Shown: positions 32,482-43,888, numbered from the stretch's first letter. The stretch: 64,000 bases of DNA from Buchnera aphidicola (Hyperomyzus lactucae) (GCF_005081705.1 NZ_CP034876.1:511863-575862); one strand, 5' to 3'. The notes: generated from the sequence alone by a model not told the origin. Program-made: numbers and translations.

Positions 32482-33046
32482 GGCGAATTATATTTCCGTT
32501 AATAATATTAATAATCCTAGAAGGATGTCTTTCATTTCCTATTTTTCCACTTAATAATGGAAAATCTTTACCAAAACATTTAAAAACTTCTTCAGAAGTA
32601 ATACATGGATTCATATTTGAAATATTAGCACTTGTAGATATTACGGCTTTTCCGAAAGCATTACATAATTGTATTATTCCAATATGAGCACTTATACGTA
32701 CAGCAATAGTATTAAATTTACCAGTCAACCAATAAGGAACATTATATTTTGCTGGCAGTAAAAAAGTGAATGGTCCCGGCCAATAACAAAAAATTTTATT
32801 TTTTTGTTTTTTTGATAAATCATTTTCATTAATATACATTCTTACTTGATCAAAATCTGAAGCAACTAATATAAATCCTTTCTCTATAGTTCTTTTTTTT
32901 AAAAAAAGCAATTTTTTTACAGCTTCTTCGCTAGTAGGATCACACCCTAGTCCAAACATAGATTCCGTCGGATATGCAATCACATTTTCATCATGTAACA
33001 TCTTTATACAATAAAATAATGACCTTAAAAAACAATGTTTATCCAT
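32474..33046 (-). CDS. tsaC: Threonylcarbamoyl-AMP synthase TsaC
   Basis: Makes threonylcarbamoyl-AMP for the universal t6A37 modification of ANN-decoding tRNAs. The 190-residue YrdC-like protein has AYPTESMFGLGCDPTSEEAV, WPGPFTFLLPA, and the nucleotide-site motif STSANISNMNPC, ending in HPSRIINIINGNIIRHV. Its length equals the E. coli protein. It overlaps aroE by eight bases. The zinc-finger gene yrdD that separates it from smg in E. coli is missing. Confidence 0.95.
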   Translation of the reverse strand: MDKHCFLRSLFYCIKMLHDENVIAYPTESMFGLGCDPTSEEAVKKLLFLKKRTIEKGFILVASDFDQVRMYINENDLSKKQKNKIFCYWPGPFTFLLPAKYNVPYWLTGKFNTIAVRISAHIGIIQLCNAFGKAVISTSANISNMNPCITSEEVFKCFGKDFPLLSGKIGNERHPSRIINIINGNIIRHV

Positions 33047-33095
33047 TGATATTTACTCATAATAAAAAATTTTTGTAATTCATTTAAAAAAATAT

Positions 33096-33569
33096 CTAAT
33101 GAATGACTTCTTCTTTAAAATTAAATAATAAATTTTCAAGCTTTTTATACATTGATTTACATCCAGGTACATTAAATAAAACGATTAATATAATCCATTT
33201 TAGATCTTCTAGATTTAATTCATTTATCTCTAATTCCATAATTCTTTCAATAATCATTTCTCTTGTATCTAATGTTAATATTTCTAATTGTTCTAAAACA
33301 AGTATGAAACCACGACAATCAACATTTAATTTAAAAGATTCTTCTTTAGTATAAATGCGCGTAGAAATTTGATTTGATGATAAATTAATCGATGAAATAA
33401 TATTTTTTTTATAAGAAGAAAGATTTTTTAACCAACGTAAAGCATTGTAAATATCTTTTTGCTGAAAACCTATATCAAATAAATCATTTGTTAAACTATC
33501 ATAATCGATAGACCTATTTGATTCACTATGCACATAAGTTTCAAATAAATATATTAATATATCAAACAT
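33096..33569 (-). CDS. smg: Smg family protein (DUF494)
   Basis: Conserved cytosolic protein of unknown function. The ATG at 33567-33569 gives 157 residues, equal to E. coli Smg, and has GAGG six bases upstream; a codon five residues earlier is in frame but lacks family similarity. Conserved blocks are MFDILIYLFETYVHSES, DIYNALRWLKNL, CRGFILVLEQLEILTLDTREMVIER-like and LEDLKWIILIVLFNVPGC. The neighbouring dprA of E. coli is missing. It is divergent from def. Confidence 0.92.
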   Translation of the reverse strand: MFDILIYLFETYVHSESNRSIDYDSLTNDLFDIGFQQKDIYNALRWLKNLSSYKKNIISSINLSSNQISTRIYTKEESFKLNVDCRGFILVLEQLEILTLDTREMIIERIMELEINELNLEDLKWIILIVLFNVPGCKSMYKKLENLLFNFKEEVIH

Positions 33570-33812
33570 TACATCCTCAATCACATATTAAAAAATTTAA
33601 ATATTTAGTAATATATTCTATATATAACTTTATCATGAGTATCATTAATATATAATGTGAAAAATATTATAATATTACGTCAATAAACTTTTATAAAAAC
33701 ATCTTATAAAAATATAATCTTTTTTTATTTAAAATAATTTTAGGAAACTTTTAATTATAATAAAAGAGTCTATACTAATAGATAAAGTTTAACTATTTTA
33801 CATCTAAAATAT

Positions 33813-34334
33813 ATGTCTTTGTTAAAAATACTTTATTATCCTGATAAACGTTTAAGACTTGTTGCTAAACCCGTGTGTCAAATTAACGAAAAAATCAAAA
33901 ATATTGTAAACAATATGATAGATACAATGCATCAAGAAAATGGAATTGGTTTAGCGGCAACTCAAGTAAACATTCAATTACAAATAATAGTTATCAGCGC
34001 AATGGAAAAAGAAAAAAATAATTTAATACTAATTAACCCCAAAATAATTAAGAAAGAAGGTAATATTAGCATTGAAGAAGGATGCTTATCAATTCCAGAA
34101 TATCGTGCATCTGTGCCAAGATTTAATTATATAACGGTTGAAGCTCTAGATTTGCATGGAAAAAAAATAAAAATAAAAACAGATTCAATAATATCTATTT
34201 GCATACAGCATGAAATAGATCATCTTAAAGGTAAATTATTTATTGATTATCTGTCAAAATTTAAAAAAGAAAGAATTGATAAAAAATTCACAAAACTAGA
34301 GAAAAGAAATAAAAAACATTTTATTAGGAATTAA
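33813..34334 (+). CDS. def: Peptide deformylase
   Basis: Metalloenzyme that removes the N-formyl group from nascent proteins. The 173-residue protein has motif 1 GIGLAATQV (from residue 44), motif 2 EEGCLSIP with metal ligand Cys91, and motif 3 HEIDHLKG with ligands His133 and His137 and catalytic Glu134. The C-terminus is Lys-rich. fmt follows after six bases, forming the conserved def-fmt pair. Confidence 0.97.
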   Translation: MSLLKILYYPDKRLRLVAKPVCQINEKIKNIVNNMIDTMHQENGIGLAATQVNIQLQIIVISAMEKEKNNLILINPKIIKKEGNISIEEGCLSIPEYRASVPRFNYITVEALDLHGKKIKIKTDSIISICIQHEIDHLKGKLFIDYLSKFKKERIDKKFTKLEKRNKKHFIRN

Positions 34335-34340
34335 AAAAAT

Positions 34341-35288
34341 TTGAAAAAATTAAAAATTATTTTTGCTGGAACAGCAGATTTTTCTGCTGCACATTTAAAT
34401 ATACTTCTTACTTCTTCACATGACGTAATCGCAGTAATTAGTCAACCAGATTGCTCATCTGGAAGGGGACAAAAAATTACTTTTTCTCCTGTAAAAAGAC
34501 TATCTATAAATAATAAAATTCCTATTTTTCAACCTACAAATTTACATGATGAAATATTTCAAAATAAACTATTAAAATTCAACGCAGATATAATGATAGT
34601 AGTATCTTATGGAAAATTAATACCAAAGAAAATTTTAACTATGTTTCCCAAAGGTTGTATTAATATTCACGCTTCACTTTTACCTAGATGGCGAGGAGCC
34701 ACTCCTATTCAATCATCAATTTTAAATGGTGATAAAAAAACAGGTATCAGTATTATTAACATGGATGATAAAATTGATACTGGTAAGATAATATATTCAA
34801 TATCATGCGATATATCTTCACAAGATACTACTAAAAGTTTATCTTTGAAACTAATGAAAATTGGAATGCAAGCATTATTAGAAGTCTTAGAAAAAATTAC
34901 TAATAATACTATTATCGAAAAAAAACAAAATGAAAAAAATGCAATTGTATCAAAAAAAATATATAAAAAAGACGCTTTATTAAACTGGAATTTAAAAGCC
35001 GAAAAATTAGAACGTTTAATACGAGCATTTATTCCATGGCCAGTATGTTATTTTCTATTGAAAAATGAGCCTATAAGAATATGGCAAGCAACAGTTATAC
35101 CCATCATTAAAAAAACAAATTTTTCTGTAGGAGAGATTATTGTTTATAACAATAATGGAATACAAGTAAATACATCTTATCAAATATTGAATATTGAAAA
35201 AATTCAATTTCCTGGAAAAAAGATTATAGATGTTAAAAACATACCTTTTTCGAAAAAAAAAATATTTCAAATTGGTACTATTATATAA
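34341..35288 (+). CDS. fmt: Methionyl-tRNA formyltransferase
   Basis: Formylates initiator Met-tRNA using 10-formyl-THF from FolD. The 315-residue protein has KLKIIFAGTADFSAAHL at the start, SQPDCSSGRGQK, the active-site stretch GCINIHASLLPRWRGATPI (catalytic Asn and His), and DDKIDTGKI with the catalytic Asp. The C-terminal tRNA-binding domain follows residue ~205. The start is a TTG at 34341, with AGGA 11 bases upstream; no ATG is available before the conserved region. rsmB and trkA, next in E. coli, are absent. Confidence 0.95.
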   Translation: MKKLKIIFAGTADFSAAHLNILLTSSHDVIAVISQPDCSSGRGQKITFSPVKRLSINNKIPIFQPTNLHDEIFQNKLLKFNADIMIVVSYGKLIPKKILTMFPKGCINIHASLLPRWRGATPIQSSILNGDKKTGISIINMDDKIDTGKIIYSISCDISSQDTTKSLSLKLMKIGMQALLEVLEKITNNTIIEKKQNEKNAIVSKKIYKKDALLNWNLKAEKLERLIRAFIPWPVCYFLLKNEPIRIWQATVIPIIKKTNFSVGEIIVYNNNGIQVNTSYQILNIEKIQFPGKKIIDVKNIPFSKKKIFQIGTII

Positions 35289-35294
35289 AAAATA

Positions 35295-35319
35295 AGCAAA
35301 CGGTATATTTCCGTTTGCT
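35295..35319. terminator. Bidirectional terminator between fmt and rplQ
   Basis: AGCAAACGG pairs perfectly with CCGTTTGCT around a seven-base loop, eight bases after the fmt stop and about 70 bases past the rplQ stop on the other strand. A-runs and T-runs flank it. It probably ends both the def-fmt transcript and the long ribosomal protein transcript. Confidence 0.7.
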
Positions 35320-35390
35320 CATTTTAAAAATAAAAATTATATTTATTTTTAATAAAAATACATTTTATACATTTAATATTTTATAGAATT

Positions 35391-35780
35391 TTATTCTTCT
35401 ACAATTTCTTTTTTATTTTTTTTTACACGATCAACTAATTCAATATAAGCCATCGGAGCTTTATCTCCAGATCGAAATCCACATTTTAAAATACGTGTAT
35501 AACCGCCCAATCTGCTTAAAAAGCAAGGCCCTAATTTTTTGAATAATTTTGAGACTGTTTCATTGTTACGAATGCGAGAAAAAACTAATCTTCTATTTGC
35601 AATAGTATCTTTTTTAGATAAAGTTATCATCGGCTCAACGATACGTCGTAATTCTTTTGCTTTAGATAAAGTAGTTTTTATAATTTCATGCATAAATAAT
35701 GAACATGCCATATTTTTCAACATAGCACTAAGATGCGTTCTACTACGATTTAATTGACGACCACTTTTCCGATGACGCAT
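35391..35780 (-). CDS. rplQ: Ribosomal protein L17
   Basis: 50S protein near the exit tunnel. At 129 residues it is full length: [25 protein letters not shown] at the start, then [20 protein letters not shown] and [27 protein letters not shown]. The tail is Lys/Glu-rich. It is the last gene of the alpha cluster, 44 bases after rpoA, and is followed by a hairpin terminator. Confidence 0.98.
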   Translation of the reverse strand: MRHRKSGRQLNRSRTHLSAMLKNMACSLFMHEIIKTTLSKAKELRRIVEPMITLSKKDTIANRRLVFSRIRNNETVSKLFKKLGPCFLSRLGGYTRILKCGFRSGDKAPMAYIELVDRVKKNKKEIVEE

Positions 35781-35824
35781 AAATTTATTCCTTCTATTAA
35801 AATATCAATATAAAATAATATAAA

Positions 35825-36814
35825 TTATTCATCTATAATACTCGATGGTGGCCAATTTTCTAATCTCATACCAAGAGATAGGCTTCGAGAAGCTAATATA
35901 TCTTTAATTTCAGTTAAAGATTTTTTTCCTAAATTAGGAGTTTTTAAAAGTTCTACTTCAGTTCTTTGTACTAAATCACCAATATAATGTATGGCTTCTG
36001 CTTTAAGGCAATTAGCAGAACGAACTGTTAATTCTAAATCATCTACTGGACGCAATAAAATAGGTTCAAATTCAGGTTTTTCTTCTTTAATTTCAGGTTC
36101 TCTCACATCTCTTAAATCAACAAAGGCTTCTAACTGTTCTGATAAAATAGTAGCCGCTCTTCGAATTGCTTCCTCTGGATCAATGGTTCCATTAGTTTCC
36201 ATTTCAATTATTAATTTGTCTAAGTCAGTTCTTTGTTCTACGCGTGCTGCTTCTACATTATAAGAAATTCTATCTATAGGACTATAACAAGCATCTACTA
36301 ATAAACAACCAATTGGTCGCAAATCTTCTTCTGTATGAACTCTAGAAGACGCGGGAATATAACCCCTTCCGCGTTGTACTTTTATTCTCATTTTAATAGA
36401 CGCGTTTTCATCAGTTAAATGACAAATCACATGTTCTGGTTTAATGATTTCAACATCGCCATCATGTATTATATCTGTGGCAGTAACGGAACCAATTCCA
36501 GATTTATTCAATGTAAGAAAAACTTCATCTTTTCCATGTACTTTGACAGCCAATCCTTTTAAATTTAACAATATTTCTAAAATGTCTTCCTGTATTCCCT
36601 CTTTAGTACTATACTCATGAAGTACTCCTTCAATTTCTACTTCAGTTACTGCACATCCTGGCATAGAAGAAAGAAGAATTCTACGCAATGCGTTACCTAA
36701 TGTGTGACCAAAACCTCTTTCTAATGGTTCTAAAGTTACTTTAGTATGAGTTGTACTAATTTGTTCAATATCAACTAGACGCGGTTTTAAAAACCCCATG
36801 ATAGAATTCTGCAT
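35825..36814 (-). CDS. rpoA: RNA polymerase alpha subunit
   Basis: Assembly platform of RNA polymerase. The 329 residues match E. coli in length. The N-terminal dimerisation domain holds [17 protein letters not shown] and a 16-residue linker follows residue ~235. The C-terminal domain keeps the DNA/UP-element and activator determinants ([13 protein letters not shown], with the Arg265-Asn268-Lys271 equivalents, and NLGKKSL). Retention of an intact C-terminal domain is notable in a genome with few regulators. rplQ follows. Confidence 0.98.
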   Translation of the reverse strand: MQNSIMGFLKPRLVDIEQISTTHTKVTLEPLERGFGHTLGNALRRILLSSMPGCAVTEVEIEGVLHEYSTKEGIQEDILEILLNLKGLAVKVHGKDEVFLTLNKSGIGSVTATDIIHDGDVEIIKPEHVICHLTDENASIKMRIKVQRGRGYIPASSRVHTEEDLRPIGCLLVDACYSPIDRISYNVEAARVEQRTDLDKLIIEMETNGTIDPEEAIRRAATILSEQLEAFVDLRDVREPEIKEEKPEFEPILLRPVDDLELTVRSANCLKAEAIHYIGDLVQRTEVELLKTPNLGKKSLTEIKDILASRSLSLGMRLENWPPSSIIDE

Positions 36815-36841
36815 ATTATCCTCGTTTAATAGTCAACTTTA

Positions 36842-37462
36842 CTACTTAGAATAAAGTTCAACAATCAAGTATTCATTGATTTCTGCAGATAAATCAGAAC
36901 GTTCAGGATATCTTTTAAAAATACCTTTCATTTTTATAGAATCAACTTCTAACCAAATAGGTTTCTCTCTTTGTTCGACAAGCTCTAAAGCGGCTTTTAT
37001 ACGCGATTGATTTTTAGATTTATCTCTAATTGAAATTTGATCATTAGGAGATACTTGATATGAAGCAATATTAACAACTTTATCATTAACTATAATAGAT
37101 TTATGATTAATCAATTGTCTTGATTCAGCACGAGTACATCCAAAACCCATTCGATAAACTACATTGTCTAATCTGGATTCTAATAATTGTAGTAAATTTG
37201 CTCCAGTATTTCCTTTTAAGCTTGCTGCAAGTTTATAATATATTTTAAATTGACGTTCTAAAATACCGTATAAACGACGTACTTTTTGCTTTTCGCGTAA
37301 CTGAATAGCATAATCAGATAATCTAGGTTTTCGAATACCATGTTGTCCAGGAGGTTGATCTAATTTACACTTTGATTCTATTGAACGAAGACCTGATTTC
37401 AAAAATAAATCAGTGCCTTCACGTCGACTTAGTTTTAATTTTGGACCTAAGTATTTTGCCAT
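36842..37462 (-). CDS. rpsD: Ribosomal protein S4
   Basis: Primary 16S-binding protein of the 30S body. The ATG at 37460-37462 gives 206 residues ([24 protein letters not shown]), the E. coli length, with GGAG upstream; an ATG four codons earlier is in frame but not conserved. The S4 RNA-binding domain with [21 protein letters not shown] is intact. In E. coli S4 represses the alpha operon by binding the rpsM leader; I see no such leader structure here. Confidence 0.97.
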   Translation of the reverse strand: MAKYLGPKLKLSRREGTDLFLKSGLRSIESKCKLDQPPGQHGIRKPRLSDYAIQLREKQKVRRLYGILERQFKIYYKLAASLKGNTGANLLQLLESRLDNVVYRMGFGCTRAESRQLINHKSIIVNDKVVNIASYQVSPNDQISIRDKSKNQSRIKAALELVEQREKPIWLEVDSIKMKGIFKRYPERSDLSAEINEYLIVELYSK

Positions 37463-37487
37463 TTTATTCTCCAATAATTCCTAAAAA

Positions 37488-37895
<408 letters not shown>

Positions 37896-37900
37896 CTAAA

Positions 37901-38257
37901 TTATTTTTTTATTGGTTTTCGAGGACCTTTGCAAGTTCTAGCATTAGTTTTAGTTCTTTGTCCATGTACTGGAAGATTTCTACGATGACGCAGACCACGA
38001 TAACAACTTAAATCAACCAAGCGTTTTATATTTAATGTTCTTTCTCTTCTTAAGTCGCCTTCAGTAACATATTTTGAAACATGCGTTCTCAATAACTCAA
38101 TCTGTTCTTCATTTAAATCTATAATTTTAGAGTTTTCAGGAATATTAGAAATAGAACAAATTAATTTAGAACGTTTTTTACCAATCCCATATATTGCAGT
38201 CAATGCAATTAAAGTATGTTTGTGTTCAGGAATATTAATACCCGCAATACGTGCCAT
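37901..38257 (-). CDS. rpsM: Ribosomal protein S13
   Basis: 30S head protein that contacts the 50S subunit and P-site tRNA. The ATG at 38255-38257 gives 118 residues beginning [19 protein letters not shown], the E. coli length; upstream in-frame codons are not family sequence. [28 protein letters not shown] is conserved. It starts the alpha cluster 82 bases after rpmJ. That gap is almost pure A+T and lacks the pseudoknot-forming leader known in E. coli. Confidence 0.98.
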   Translation of the reverse strand: MARIAGINIPEHKHTLIALTAIYGIGKKRSKLICSISNIPENSKIIDLNEEQIELLRTHVSKYVTEGDLRRERTLNIKRLVDLSCYRGLRHRRNLPVHGQRTKTNARTCKGPRKPIKK

Positions 38258-38339
38258 GTTATAAAATCCTATCAATTTATTATAAATCAAAGACTAGAAA
38301 TAATAATTACGATTTTAACAAATTTTCTATTCATACAAA

Positions 38340-38456
38340 TTAACCCTGACGCTGTTTATGTTTTGGATCATTTTTACAAATAACTCTTACAACATTATGT
38401 CTTCGTATTATTTTACAATTTCGACACAGTGTTTTTACAGAAGCTTGTACTTTCAT
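38340..38456 (-). CDS. rpmJ: Ribosomal protein L36
   Basis: Small zinc-ribbon protein of the 50S subunit. The 38-codon frame runs from the ATG at 38454-38456 to the TAA at 38340-38342 and reads [19 protein letters not shown], then [16 protein letters not shown]. The C-C-C-H zinc ligands (LCRNC, VIC, PKH) are all present. It lies between secY and rpsM, as in E. coli. Confidence 0.97.
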   Translation of the reverse strand: MKVQASVKTLCRNCKIIRRHNVVRVICKNDPKHKQRQG

Positions 38457-38488
38457 GATGTTTTTCCAAAATAGATTTATATAATTTT

Positions 38489-39808
38489 TTAATTAAGATT
38501 CGCTTTTTTTAGTATAGAATCATATTGATTAGACATCATTAATGTTTGAATTTGCGTAATAAAATCGATAATAACTACAACAACAATTAATAATGAAGTA
38601 CCACCAAAATAAAAAGGGACATTCATTACACTTCTCATGAATTCTGGCATCAAACAAATAAATGCAATATATAAAGAACCAACTAATGTTAATCTTAACA
38701 TTATTTTATTAATATATTTAGCTGTTTGCTCACCCGGTCTAATTCCCGAAATAAAAGCACCTGATTTTTTTAAATTATCTGCGGTTTCACGAGGATTGAA
38801 GACTAGTCCTGTATAAAAAAAAGAAAAAAATATTATTGCAGATATATATAAAAATAAATATAAAGGTTGATTGGGTTGTAAATAAAATAAAATTATTTTT
38901 AACCATTGCCATTCACTGCTTAATTTACACCAAGATATAATAGTTACAGGAAATAGAACGATACTAGAAGCAAAAATTGCTGGTATAACACCAGACATAT
39001 TAATTTTTAAAGGCAAATGAGTGCTTTGAGAAACATAAATACGCCGACCTTGTTGACGCTGTGCATAGTGAACAATAATTTTTCTTTGAGCTCTTTCAAC
39101 AAAAACGACGAGAAAAATAACTAAAAACATTAATATTAAAATAAATAGAAATAATAGAAAATGCAAATTCCCCTGTCTTGTTTGTTCAATAGTATTGCTA
39201 ATAGCTGAGGGTAAACCGGCTATTATTCCTATGAAAATAATAATTGAAATACCATTTCCAATACCACATTCTGTAATGAGTTCTCCTAACCACATTAAAA
39301 ACATAGTACCAGTTACTAAACTTATGACTGAAATTAAATAAAAATAAAAATCAGCATTAATTATAATAGTGCGTATACCCGTTATATTAGGAAGACTGGT
39401 AGCAATTCCAATAGATTGAAAAATAGCTAATATTAAAGTGGCATATCTAGTATACTGATTGATTTTATAGCGTCCAGATTCTCCTTCTTTCTTTATTTCA
39501 GATAAAGTCGGATGTACTAACGTTAATAATTGAACAATAATAGAAGCTGATATGTATGGCATGATACCTAAAGCAAAAATAGAAGCTCTACTTAAAGCGC
39601 CACCAGAAAACATATTAAACATATCAATAATAGTACCTTTTTGCTCATTCAATATTTTAGATAAAATAGTAGTATCAATTCCAGGAATTGGAATAAACGA
39701 ACCAATACGAAAAATAATAAGAGCTATTATCACAAAAATAATTCTTTTTTTTAGCTCACTGAAACTTTTTTGGGTATTTTTAAAATTTGATTCTATTCTC
39801 TTTACCAT
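38489..39808 (-). CDS. secY: Protein translocase channel SecY
   Basis: Ten-helix central channel of the SecYEG translocon, receiving proteins from SecA and from SRP (4.5S RNA at 19.9 kb). The 439-residue protein has [15 protein letters not shown], the plug/TM2 region [33 protein letters not shown], the cytosolic C5 loop [12 protein letters not shown] and [16 protein letters not shown]. It is a few residues shorter than E. coli at the C-terminus. It lies in the spc cluster, 10 bases after rplO. Confidence 0.98.
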   Translation of the reverse strand: MVKRIESNFKNTQKSFSELKKRIIFVIIALIIFRIGSFIPIPGIDTTILSKILNEQKGTIIDMFNMFSGGALSRASIFALGIMPYISASIIVQLLTLVHPTLSEIKKEGESGRYKINQYTRYATLILAIFQSIGIATSLPNITGIRTIIINADFYFYLISVISLVTGTMFLMWLGELITECGIGNGISIIIFIGIIAGLPSAISNTIEQTRQGNLHFLLFLFILILMFLVIFLVVFVERAQRKIIVHYAQRQQGRRIYVSQSTHLPLKINMSGVIPAIFASSIVLFPVTIISWCKLSSEWQWLKIILFYLQPNQPLYLFLYISAIIFFSFFYTGLVFNPRETADNLKKSGAFISGIRPGEQTAKYINKIMLRLTLVGSLYIAFICLMPEFMRSVMNVPFYFGGTSLLIVVVVIIDFITQIQTLMMSNQYDSILKKANLN

Positions 39809-39818
39809 TATTTACCGT

Positions 39819-40253
39819 TTATCCTTCAACTTTACCACCAGAATTTTCAATTGCAGTACGAGCACCTTTAGTTACAAACAAACCTCTAATTATCAAAGAT
39901 TTTTGTAATTTTCCTGAAAGAATTATCTTGACATATTTAACATTCTTGTTAAGAAGATTCGATTTTTTCAATATATCAAGATCAATAATATTTGTAGATA
40001 AATTAGATAAATCCGATAAACGTACTTCTGCTGTAATATTTTTTTTTCGGGAATTAAAACCAAATTTCGGAAGTCTTCTATATAAAGGCATTTGACCCCC
40101 TTCAAAACCACGACGAATACTACTTCCTGATCTAGATTTTTGACCTTTATGACCTCTTCCTGCAGTTTTTCCTAATCCTGAACCAATACCACGACCTAAT
40201 CTTTTCCTATTTTTGTGTGCTCCATTTGCTGGAGAAAGAGTATTTAAATACAT
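39819..40253 (-). CDS. rplO: Ribosomal protein L15
   Basis: 50S assembly protein, 144 residues as in E. coli. The glycine/arginine-rich N-terminus ([26 protein letters not shown]) and [19 protein letters not shown] are conserved. The C-terminal half is more diverged but ends [18 protein letters not shown]. It lies four bases after rpmD and 10 before secY. Confidence 0.98.
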   Translation of the reverse strand: MYLNTLSPANGAHKNRKRLGRGIGSGLGKTAGRGHKGQKSRSGSSIRRGFEGGQMPLYRRLPKFGFNSRKKNITAEVRLSDLSNLSTNIIDLDILKKSNLLNKNVKYVKIILSGKLQKSLIIRGLFVTKGARTAIENSGGKVEG

Positions 40254-40257
40254 ACTT

Positions 40258-40437
40258 TTATTCCTTTTCTACTTTTAAAACATAAGAAATTTTTTTGACC
40301 ATGCCTTGAATGGAGGGTGTATCTTGACGTATAACAGTGTGTCCGATATAACGCAATCCTAATCCAATTAATGTTTTTTTGTGCTTAGGCAATCTTCCTA
40401 TTGCACTTTTTATTTGAGTAATTTTAATATTTTTCAT
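40258..40437 (-). CDS. rpmD: Ribosomal protein L30
   Basis: Small 50S protein. I choose the ATG at 40435-40437, giving 59 residues ([35 protein letters not shown]), the E. coli length. An upstream ATG at 40446 would add MYL and nearly touch the rpsE stop codon. Conserved [21 protein letters not shown] ends the protein. Confidence 0.96.
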   Translation of the reverse strand: MKNIKITQIKSAIGRLPKHKKTLIGLGLRYIGHTVIRQDTPSIQGMVKKISYVLKVEKE

Positions 40438-40447
40438 TAAATACAAT

Positions 40448-40951
40448 TTATCCTAATATTTCTTCAATACGTTTATTTCTTTTAGCAGCTATCATTTTCG
40501 GAGATTTCATCTTGATTAAACCATTCATGGTGGCTCTAACTATATTAATAGGATTAGTCGAACCATAAGTTTTTGCTAATACATTATGTACTCCTGCTAC
40601 TTCTAAAACTGCTCTCATAGCTCCACCTGCAATAATCCCAGTTCCATCAGATGCAGGTTTCATAAAAATATTAGATCCAGTATGAGAACCTTTTAATGAA
40701 TGTTGTAAAGTTTTATTTACTAATGGTATAGTAATCATATTACGTCTAGCTTTTTCCATAGCTTTTTGAATGGCTGCAGGAACTTCTCGCGCTTTTCCAT
40801 AACCAAAACCTACACGTCCATCTCCATTACCTACTACAGTTAAAGCTGTAAAAGAAAATATACGACCGCCTTTCACAGTTTTTGAAACGCGGTTTACTGT
40901 AATTAATTTTTCTTGTAAATCACTATTATTCTTTTTTTCAATATTAGCCAT
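40448..40951 (-). CDS. rpsE: Ribosomal protein S5
   Basis: 30S protein at the mRNA entry site, affecting accuracy. The 167-residue protein (E. coli length) has [39 protein letters not shown] and [25 protein letters not shown]. The loop associated with spectinomycin binding ([13 protein letters not shown]) is wild-type like. It lies 15 bases after rplR. Confidence 0.98.
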   Translation of the reverse strand: MANIEKKNNSDLQEKLITVNRVSKTVKGGRIFSFTALTVVGNGDGRVGFGYGKAREVPAAIQKAMEKARRNMITIPLVNKTLQHSLKGSHTGSNIFMKPASDGTGIIAGGAMRAVLEVAGVHNVLAKTYGSTNPINIVRATMNGLIKMKSPKMIAAKRNKRIEEILG

Positions 40952-40966
40952 TCTATAATTTTCACC

Positions 40967-41335
40967 TTAAAACTTAAGTCCAAATTCACGTGCAGATTCG
41001 GCTAAAACTTGTACACGACCATGATATTTAAAACCAGATCGATCAAAAGAAACATTATATATTCCTTTACACAAGGCACGTTCTGCAATAATTTTACCTA
41101 TTTTCGCTGCAGCTTCTTTATTTCCTGTATATTTTAGATCACATTTTATTTTTTTTTCTAAAGTTGAAGCGAATACTAATACTTTCGACTCTTCAGAAGA
41201 AATAATCTGAGCATAAATATGACGCGAAGTGCGATGCACAACTAGTCGAATGGCATTTAGCTCTTTGATTTTACGACGTGTTTTTATAGATCGGCGTATA
41301 CGAGAAATTATTTTATTTTTATTAGAAAAAATCAT
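40967..41335 (-). CDS. rplR: Ribosomal protein L18
   Basis: 50S protein that binds 5S rRNA. The 122-residue protein has the [16 protein letters not shown] strand and [42 protein letters not shown]. Its RNA partner is encoded at 28.1 kb. It starts one base after rplF ends, so translation is probably coupled. Confidence 0.98.
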   Translation of the reverse strand: MIFSNKNKIISRIRRSIKTRRKIKELNAIRLVVHRTSRHIYAQIISSEESKVLVFASTLEKKIKCDLKYTGNKEAAAKIGKIIAERALCKGIYNVSFDRSGFKYHGRVQVLAESAREFGLKF

Positions 41336-41336
41336 T

Positions 41337-41873
41337 TTATTTCTTCTTAGCCTCTTTCATACGTATAACTTCATCTGAATACCGAATACCTTTTCCTTTA
41401 TAAGGTTCTGGTATACGGTAAAAACGTAAATTAGCAGCAATTTGTCCTACTAGTTGTTTATCTATTCCTTTAATAATAATTTCTGTTGGAGTAGGGTTTT
41501 CTACGTCAATACCTTCAGGTAAACAATATGTAATAGTGTGTGAATAACCCAATGACATATTGATGATATTACCTTTTGTTACTGAAGCACGATATCCTAC
41601 TCCAGATAATTGAAGTTTTTTACTAAATTTTTCAGAAACACCTATAATCATTGAATTTACAAGAGCTCTTGCTGTTCCTGCTTGTGCCCAAGCATTAGAA
41701 AAACTTAAACGTGGTGAAAAAATTATTTTACCATTTACATGTTCAACTTTAACTGATTGATGAATAGTACGTGAAAGATGACCATATTTTCCTTGAATTG
41801 ATATTACTTGAAAATCTAATTGAATATTAATATTAGAAGGAATAATAATTGGACATTTAGCAACACGAGACAT
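41337..41873 (-). CDS. rplF: Ribosomal protein L6
   Basis: 50S protein near the sarcin-ricin loop. The 178-residue protein has two repeated L6 domains; the C-terminal signature [27 protein letters not shown] and [29 protein letters not shown] are clear. It lies 10 bases after rpsH. Confidence 0.98.
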   Translation of the reverse strand: MSRVAKCPIIIPSNINIQLDFQVISIQGKYGHLSRTIHQSVKVEHVNGKIIFSPRLSFSNAWAQAGTARALVNSMIIGVSEKFSKKLQLSGVGYRASVTKGNIINMSLGYSHTITYCLPEGIDVENPTPTEIIIKGIDKQLVGQIAANLRFYRIPEPYKGKGIRYSDEVIRMKEAKKK

Positions 41874-41883
41874 TCTTCCTCCA

Positions 41884-42276
41884 CTAAGCTACATAACAAA
41901 TAATTTCACCGCCAAGTCCTACTTGACGAGCCATACGATCTGTCATTACTCCTTGAGAAGTAGAAATTACGGCTATTCCCAAACCAGACATAACTTTAGG
42001 TAAATCATGTTTTTTTTTGTATATTCGCAAACTCGGACGACTAACACGTTTGATGGTTTCTACAACAGATTTTCCTTGAAAATACTTCAGAAATACTTCT
42101 ATTTCTAATTTAGGATGTCCTGTAATTTTAAAATCTTTAATGTATCCTTCTTTTTTTAAAAGTTCGATAATTGATTTTTTTAATTTAGATGAAGGCATTT
42201 TAACGGAATATTTATTAGCTGATTGACCATTTCTAATGCGAGTTAGCATATCTGCTACCGGATCTTGCATGCTCAT
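41884..42276 (-). CDS. rpsH: Ribosomal protein S8
   Basis: 30S assembly protein and, in E. coli, the spc operon repressor. The ATG at 42274-42276 gives 130 residues ([18 protein letters not shown]), the E. coli length; an ATG four codons upstream is not conserved. The end [26 protein letters not shown] is near invariant. It lies 30 bases after rpsN. Confidence 0.97.
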   Translation of the reverse strand: MSMQDPVADMLTRIRNGQSANKYSVKMPSSKLKKSIIELLKKEGYIKDFKITGHPKLEIEVFLKYFQGKSVVETIKRVSRPSLRIYKKKHDLPKVMSGLGIAVISTSQGVMTDRMARQVGLGGEIICYVA

Positions 42277-42306
42277 TTTTGACTCCAAAACCTGAAAAAT
42301 TATATT

Positions 42307-42612
42307 TTACCAACTTGATTTTTTTAAACCAGGTATTTCACCTTTCATAGCCGCTTCCCTTACTTTAATACGACTTAATCCAAATTTACGCAAAAAAGCA
42401 TGTGGACGACCCGTTTGACGACATCTGTTTCTTTGACGTGATGGACTAGAATCACGTGGAAAAGATTGTAATTTAAGAACTGCATTCCAACGTTCTTCTT
42501 CTGAAAGATTCATATTGGAAATAATACTTTTTAACGCAGTACGTTGTGTGTAAAATTTATTAGCTAATTTTACACGTTTAATTTCGCGTGCTTTCATTGA
42601 TTCTTTAGCCAT
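42307..42612 (-). CDS. rpsN: Ribosomal protein S14
   Basis: 30S head protein, 101 residues. It is the zinc-free type, like E. coli: [46 protein letters not shown]. It lies 14 bases after rplE. Confidence 0.98.
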   Translation of the reverse strand: MAKESMKAREIKRVKLANKFYTQRTALKSIISNMNLSEEERWNAVLKLQSFPRDSSPSRQRNRCRQTGRPHAFLRKFGLSRIKVREAAMKGEIPGLKKSSW

Positions 42613-42626
42613 TGAATCACCTTATT

Positions 42627-43166
42627 TTACTTGCGAAAAGGAAAATTAAAAGCAGATAATAATAGACGTCCTTCATGATCAGATTTGGCAGTAGTAGTTA
42701 TAGTTACATCCAATCCACGAACTCGATCAATTTTATCATAATCAATTTCCGGAAAAATAATTTGTTCGCGTATTCCTAAACTATAATTTCCTTGACCATC
42801 AAAAGAGTTGATTGATAAACCACGAAAATCTCGAATACGAGGAACTGCAATGATAATTAAACGTTCAAAAAAATCCCATTTTTTTTGACCACGTAAAGTG
42901 ACTTTACAACCAATAGGATAGCCTTGACGAATTTTAAAACCAGCAACAGACTTTCGTGCTTTAGTAATAAGTGGTTTTTGACCGGATATTGCTGTTAAAT
43001 CTAAAATAGCATTATCTAAAACTTTTTTATCAGAAGCTGCAGTACCTACACCCATATTTAAGGTTATTTTATCAATTTTAGGAACCTGCATAATAGAGCT
43101 ATAATTTAGTTTGAGCATCATCTGTTTTATGACTGTTGATTTATAAAAATTATACAGTGTTGCCAT
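42627..43166 (-). CDS. rplE: Ribosomal protein L5
   Basis: 50S central protuberance protein that binds 5S rRNA with L18. The ATG at 43164-43166 gives 179 residues ([17 protein letters not shown]), the E. coli length. The open frame extends 28 codons further into rplX but that part is out-of-frame overlap. [34 protein letters not shown] is conserved. It lies 13 bases after rplX. Confidence 0.98.
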   Translation of the reverse strand: MATLYNFYKSTVIKQMMLKLNYSSIMQVPKIDKITLNMGVGTAASDKKVLDNAILDLTAISGQKPLITKARKSVAGFKIRQGYPIGCKVTLRGQKKWDFFERLIIIAVPRIRDFRGLSINSFDGQGNYSLGIREQIIFPEIDYDKIDRVRGLDVTITTTAKSDHEGRLLLSAFNFPFRK

Positions 43167-43179
43167 TATATTACTCCAA

Positions 43180-43494
43180 CTATTTAATCGTTTTTTTATT
43201 AGATTTAAAAAATCGAACTTTTTTCCCTTCTTCAAATCTAAAACCAACACGATCCGATTTATTAGATTCAGGATTTAATATAGCAATATTTGATATGTGA
43301 ATAGGTGCTTCTTTTTCTATAATACCTCCACTTCTATTCTGAGATGGAACTGGTTTTTGATGTTTTTTAACTAAATTAAGACCGTTAATAATAGCTTTAT
43401 TTGAAGATAAAATATTCTTAATAGTACCTTTTTTCCCTTTATCTTTTCCTGTGAGTATAATAATTTGATCATTACGGCGTAACTTTGAGGCCAT
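43180..43494 (-). CDS. rplX: Ribosomal protein L24
   Basis: 50S assembly initiator, 104 residues with the KOW motif at the N-terminus ([21 protein letters not shown]) and [23 protein letters not shown]. It lies 25 bases after rplN. Confidence 0.97.
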   Translation of the reverse strand: MASKLRRNDQIIILTGKDKGKKGTIKNILSSNKAIINGLNLVKKHQKPVPSQNRSGGIIEKEAPIHISNIAILNPESNKSDRVGFRFEEGKKVRFFKSNKKTIK

Positions 43495-43519
43495 TTTTTA
43501 TTCCTTAAACATATTATAA

Positions 43520-43888
43520 CTATAAAACTTCTGGAGCTAATGAAATGATTTTCATAAATTTTTCCGTTCTTAATTCACGAGTAACAGGTCCAAAAATACG
43601 AGTGCCAATAGGTTGTTCATTATTATTTAACACAACACAAGAATTTCTATCAAAACGAAGAATAGAACCATCAGCTCTTCTTACTCCTTTTTTAGTTCTT
43701 ACTACTACTGCTTTAAGAACTTCTCCTTTTTTTACTTTTCCTCTAGGTATTGCTTCTTTAATTGTAATTTTGATTATATCTCCAATACCTGCATATCGAC
43801 GACGTGAACCACCTAAGACTTTAATACACATAGCTGAACGTGCACCAGAGTTATCAGAGACATGCAAAATAGTTTGTTCTTGAATCAT
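43520..43888 (-). CDS. rplN: Ribosomal protein L14
   Basis: 50S interface protein, 122 residues: [27 protein letters not shown] at the start and [19 protein letters not shown]. It is the first gene of the spc cluster in E. coli. Here it is preceded by a 137-base gap with a hairpin and a TATAAT, so a separate spc promoter may be retained. Confidence 0.98.
   Translation of the reverse strand: MIQEQTILHVSDNSGARSAMCIKVLGGSRRRYAGIGDIIKITIKEAIPRGKVKKGEVLKAVVVRTKKGVRRADGSILRFDRNSCVVLNNNEQPIGTRIFGPVTRELRTEKFMKIISLAPEVL

Noticed and set aside
33663-33676. Perfect 14-base palindrome AATATTATAATATT between smg and def
   Set aside because: Composed only of A and T; palindromes of this kind are expected by chance at this composition.
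39552-40095. Overlapping plus-strand frames of 118 and 102 codons
   Set aside because: Antisense to secY and rplO, which are unmistakable; no conserved protein sequence in the antisense frames.
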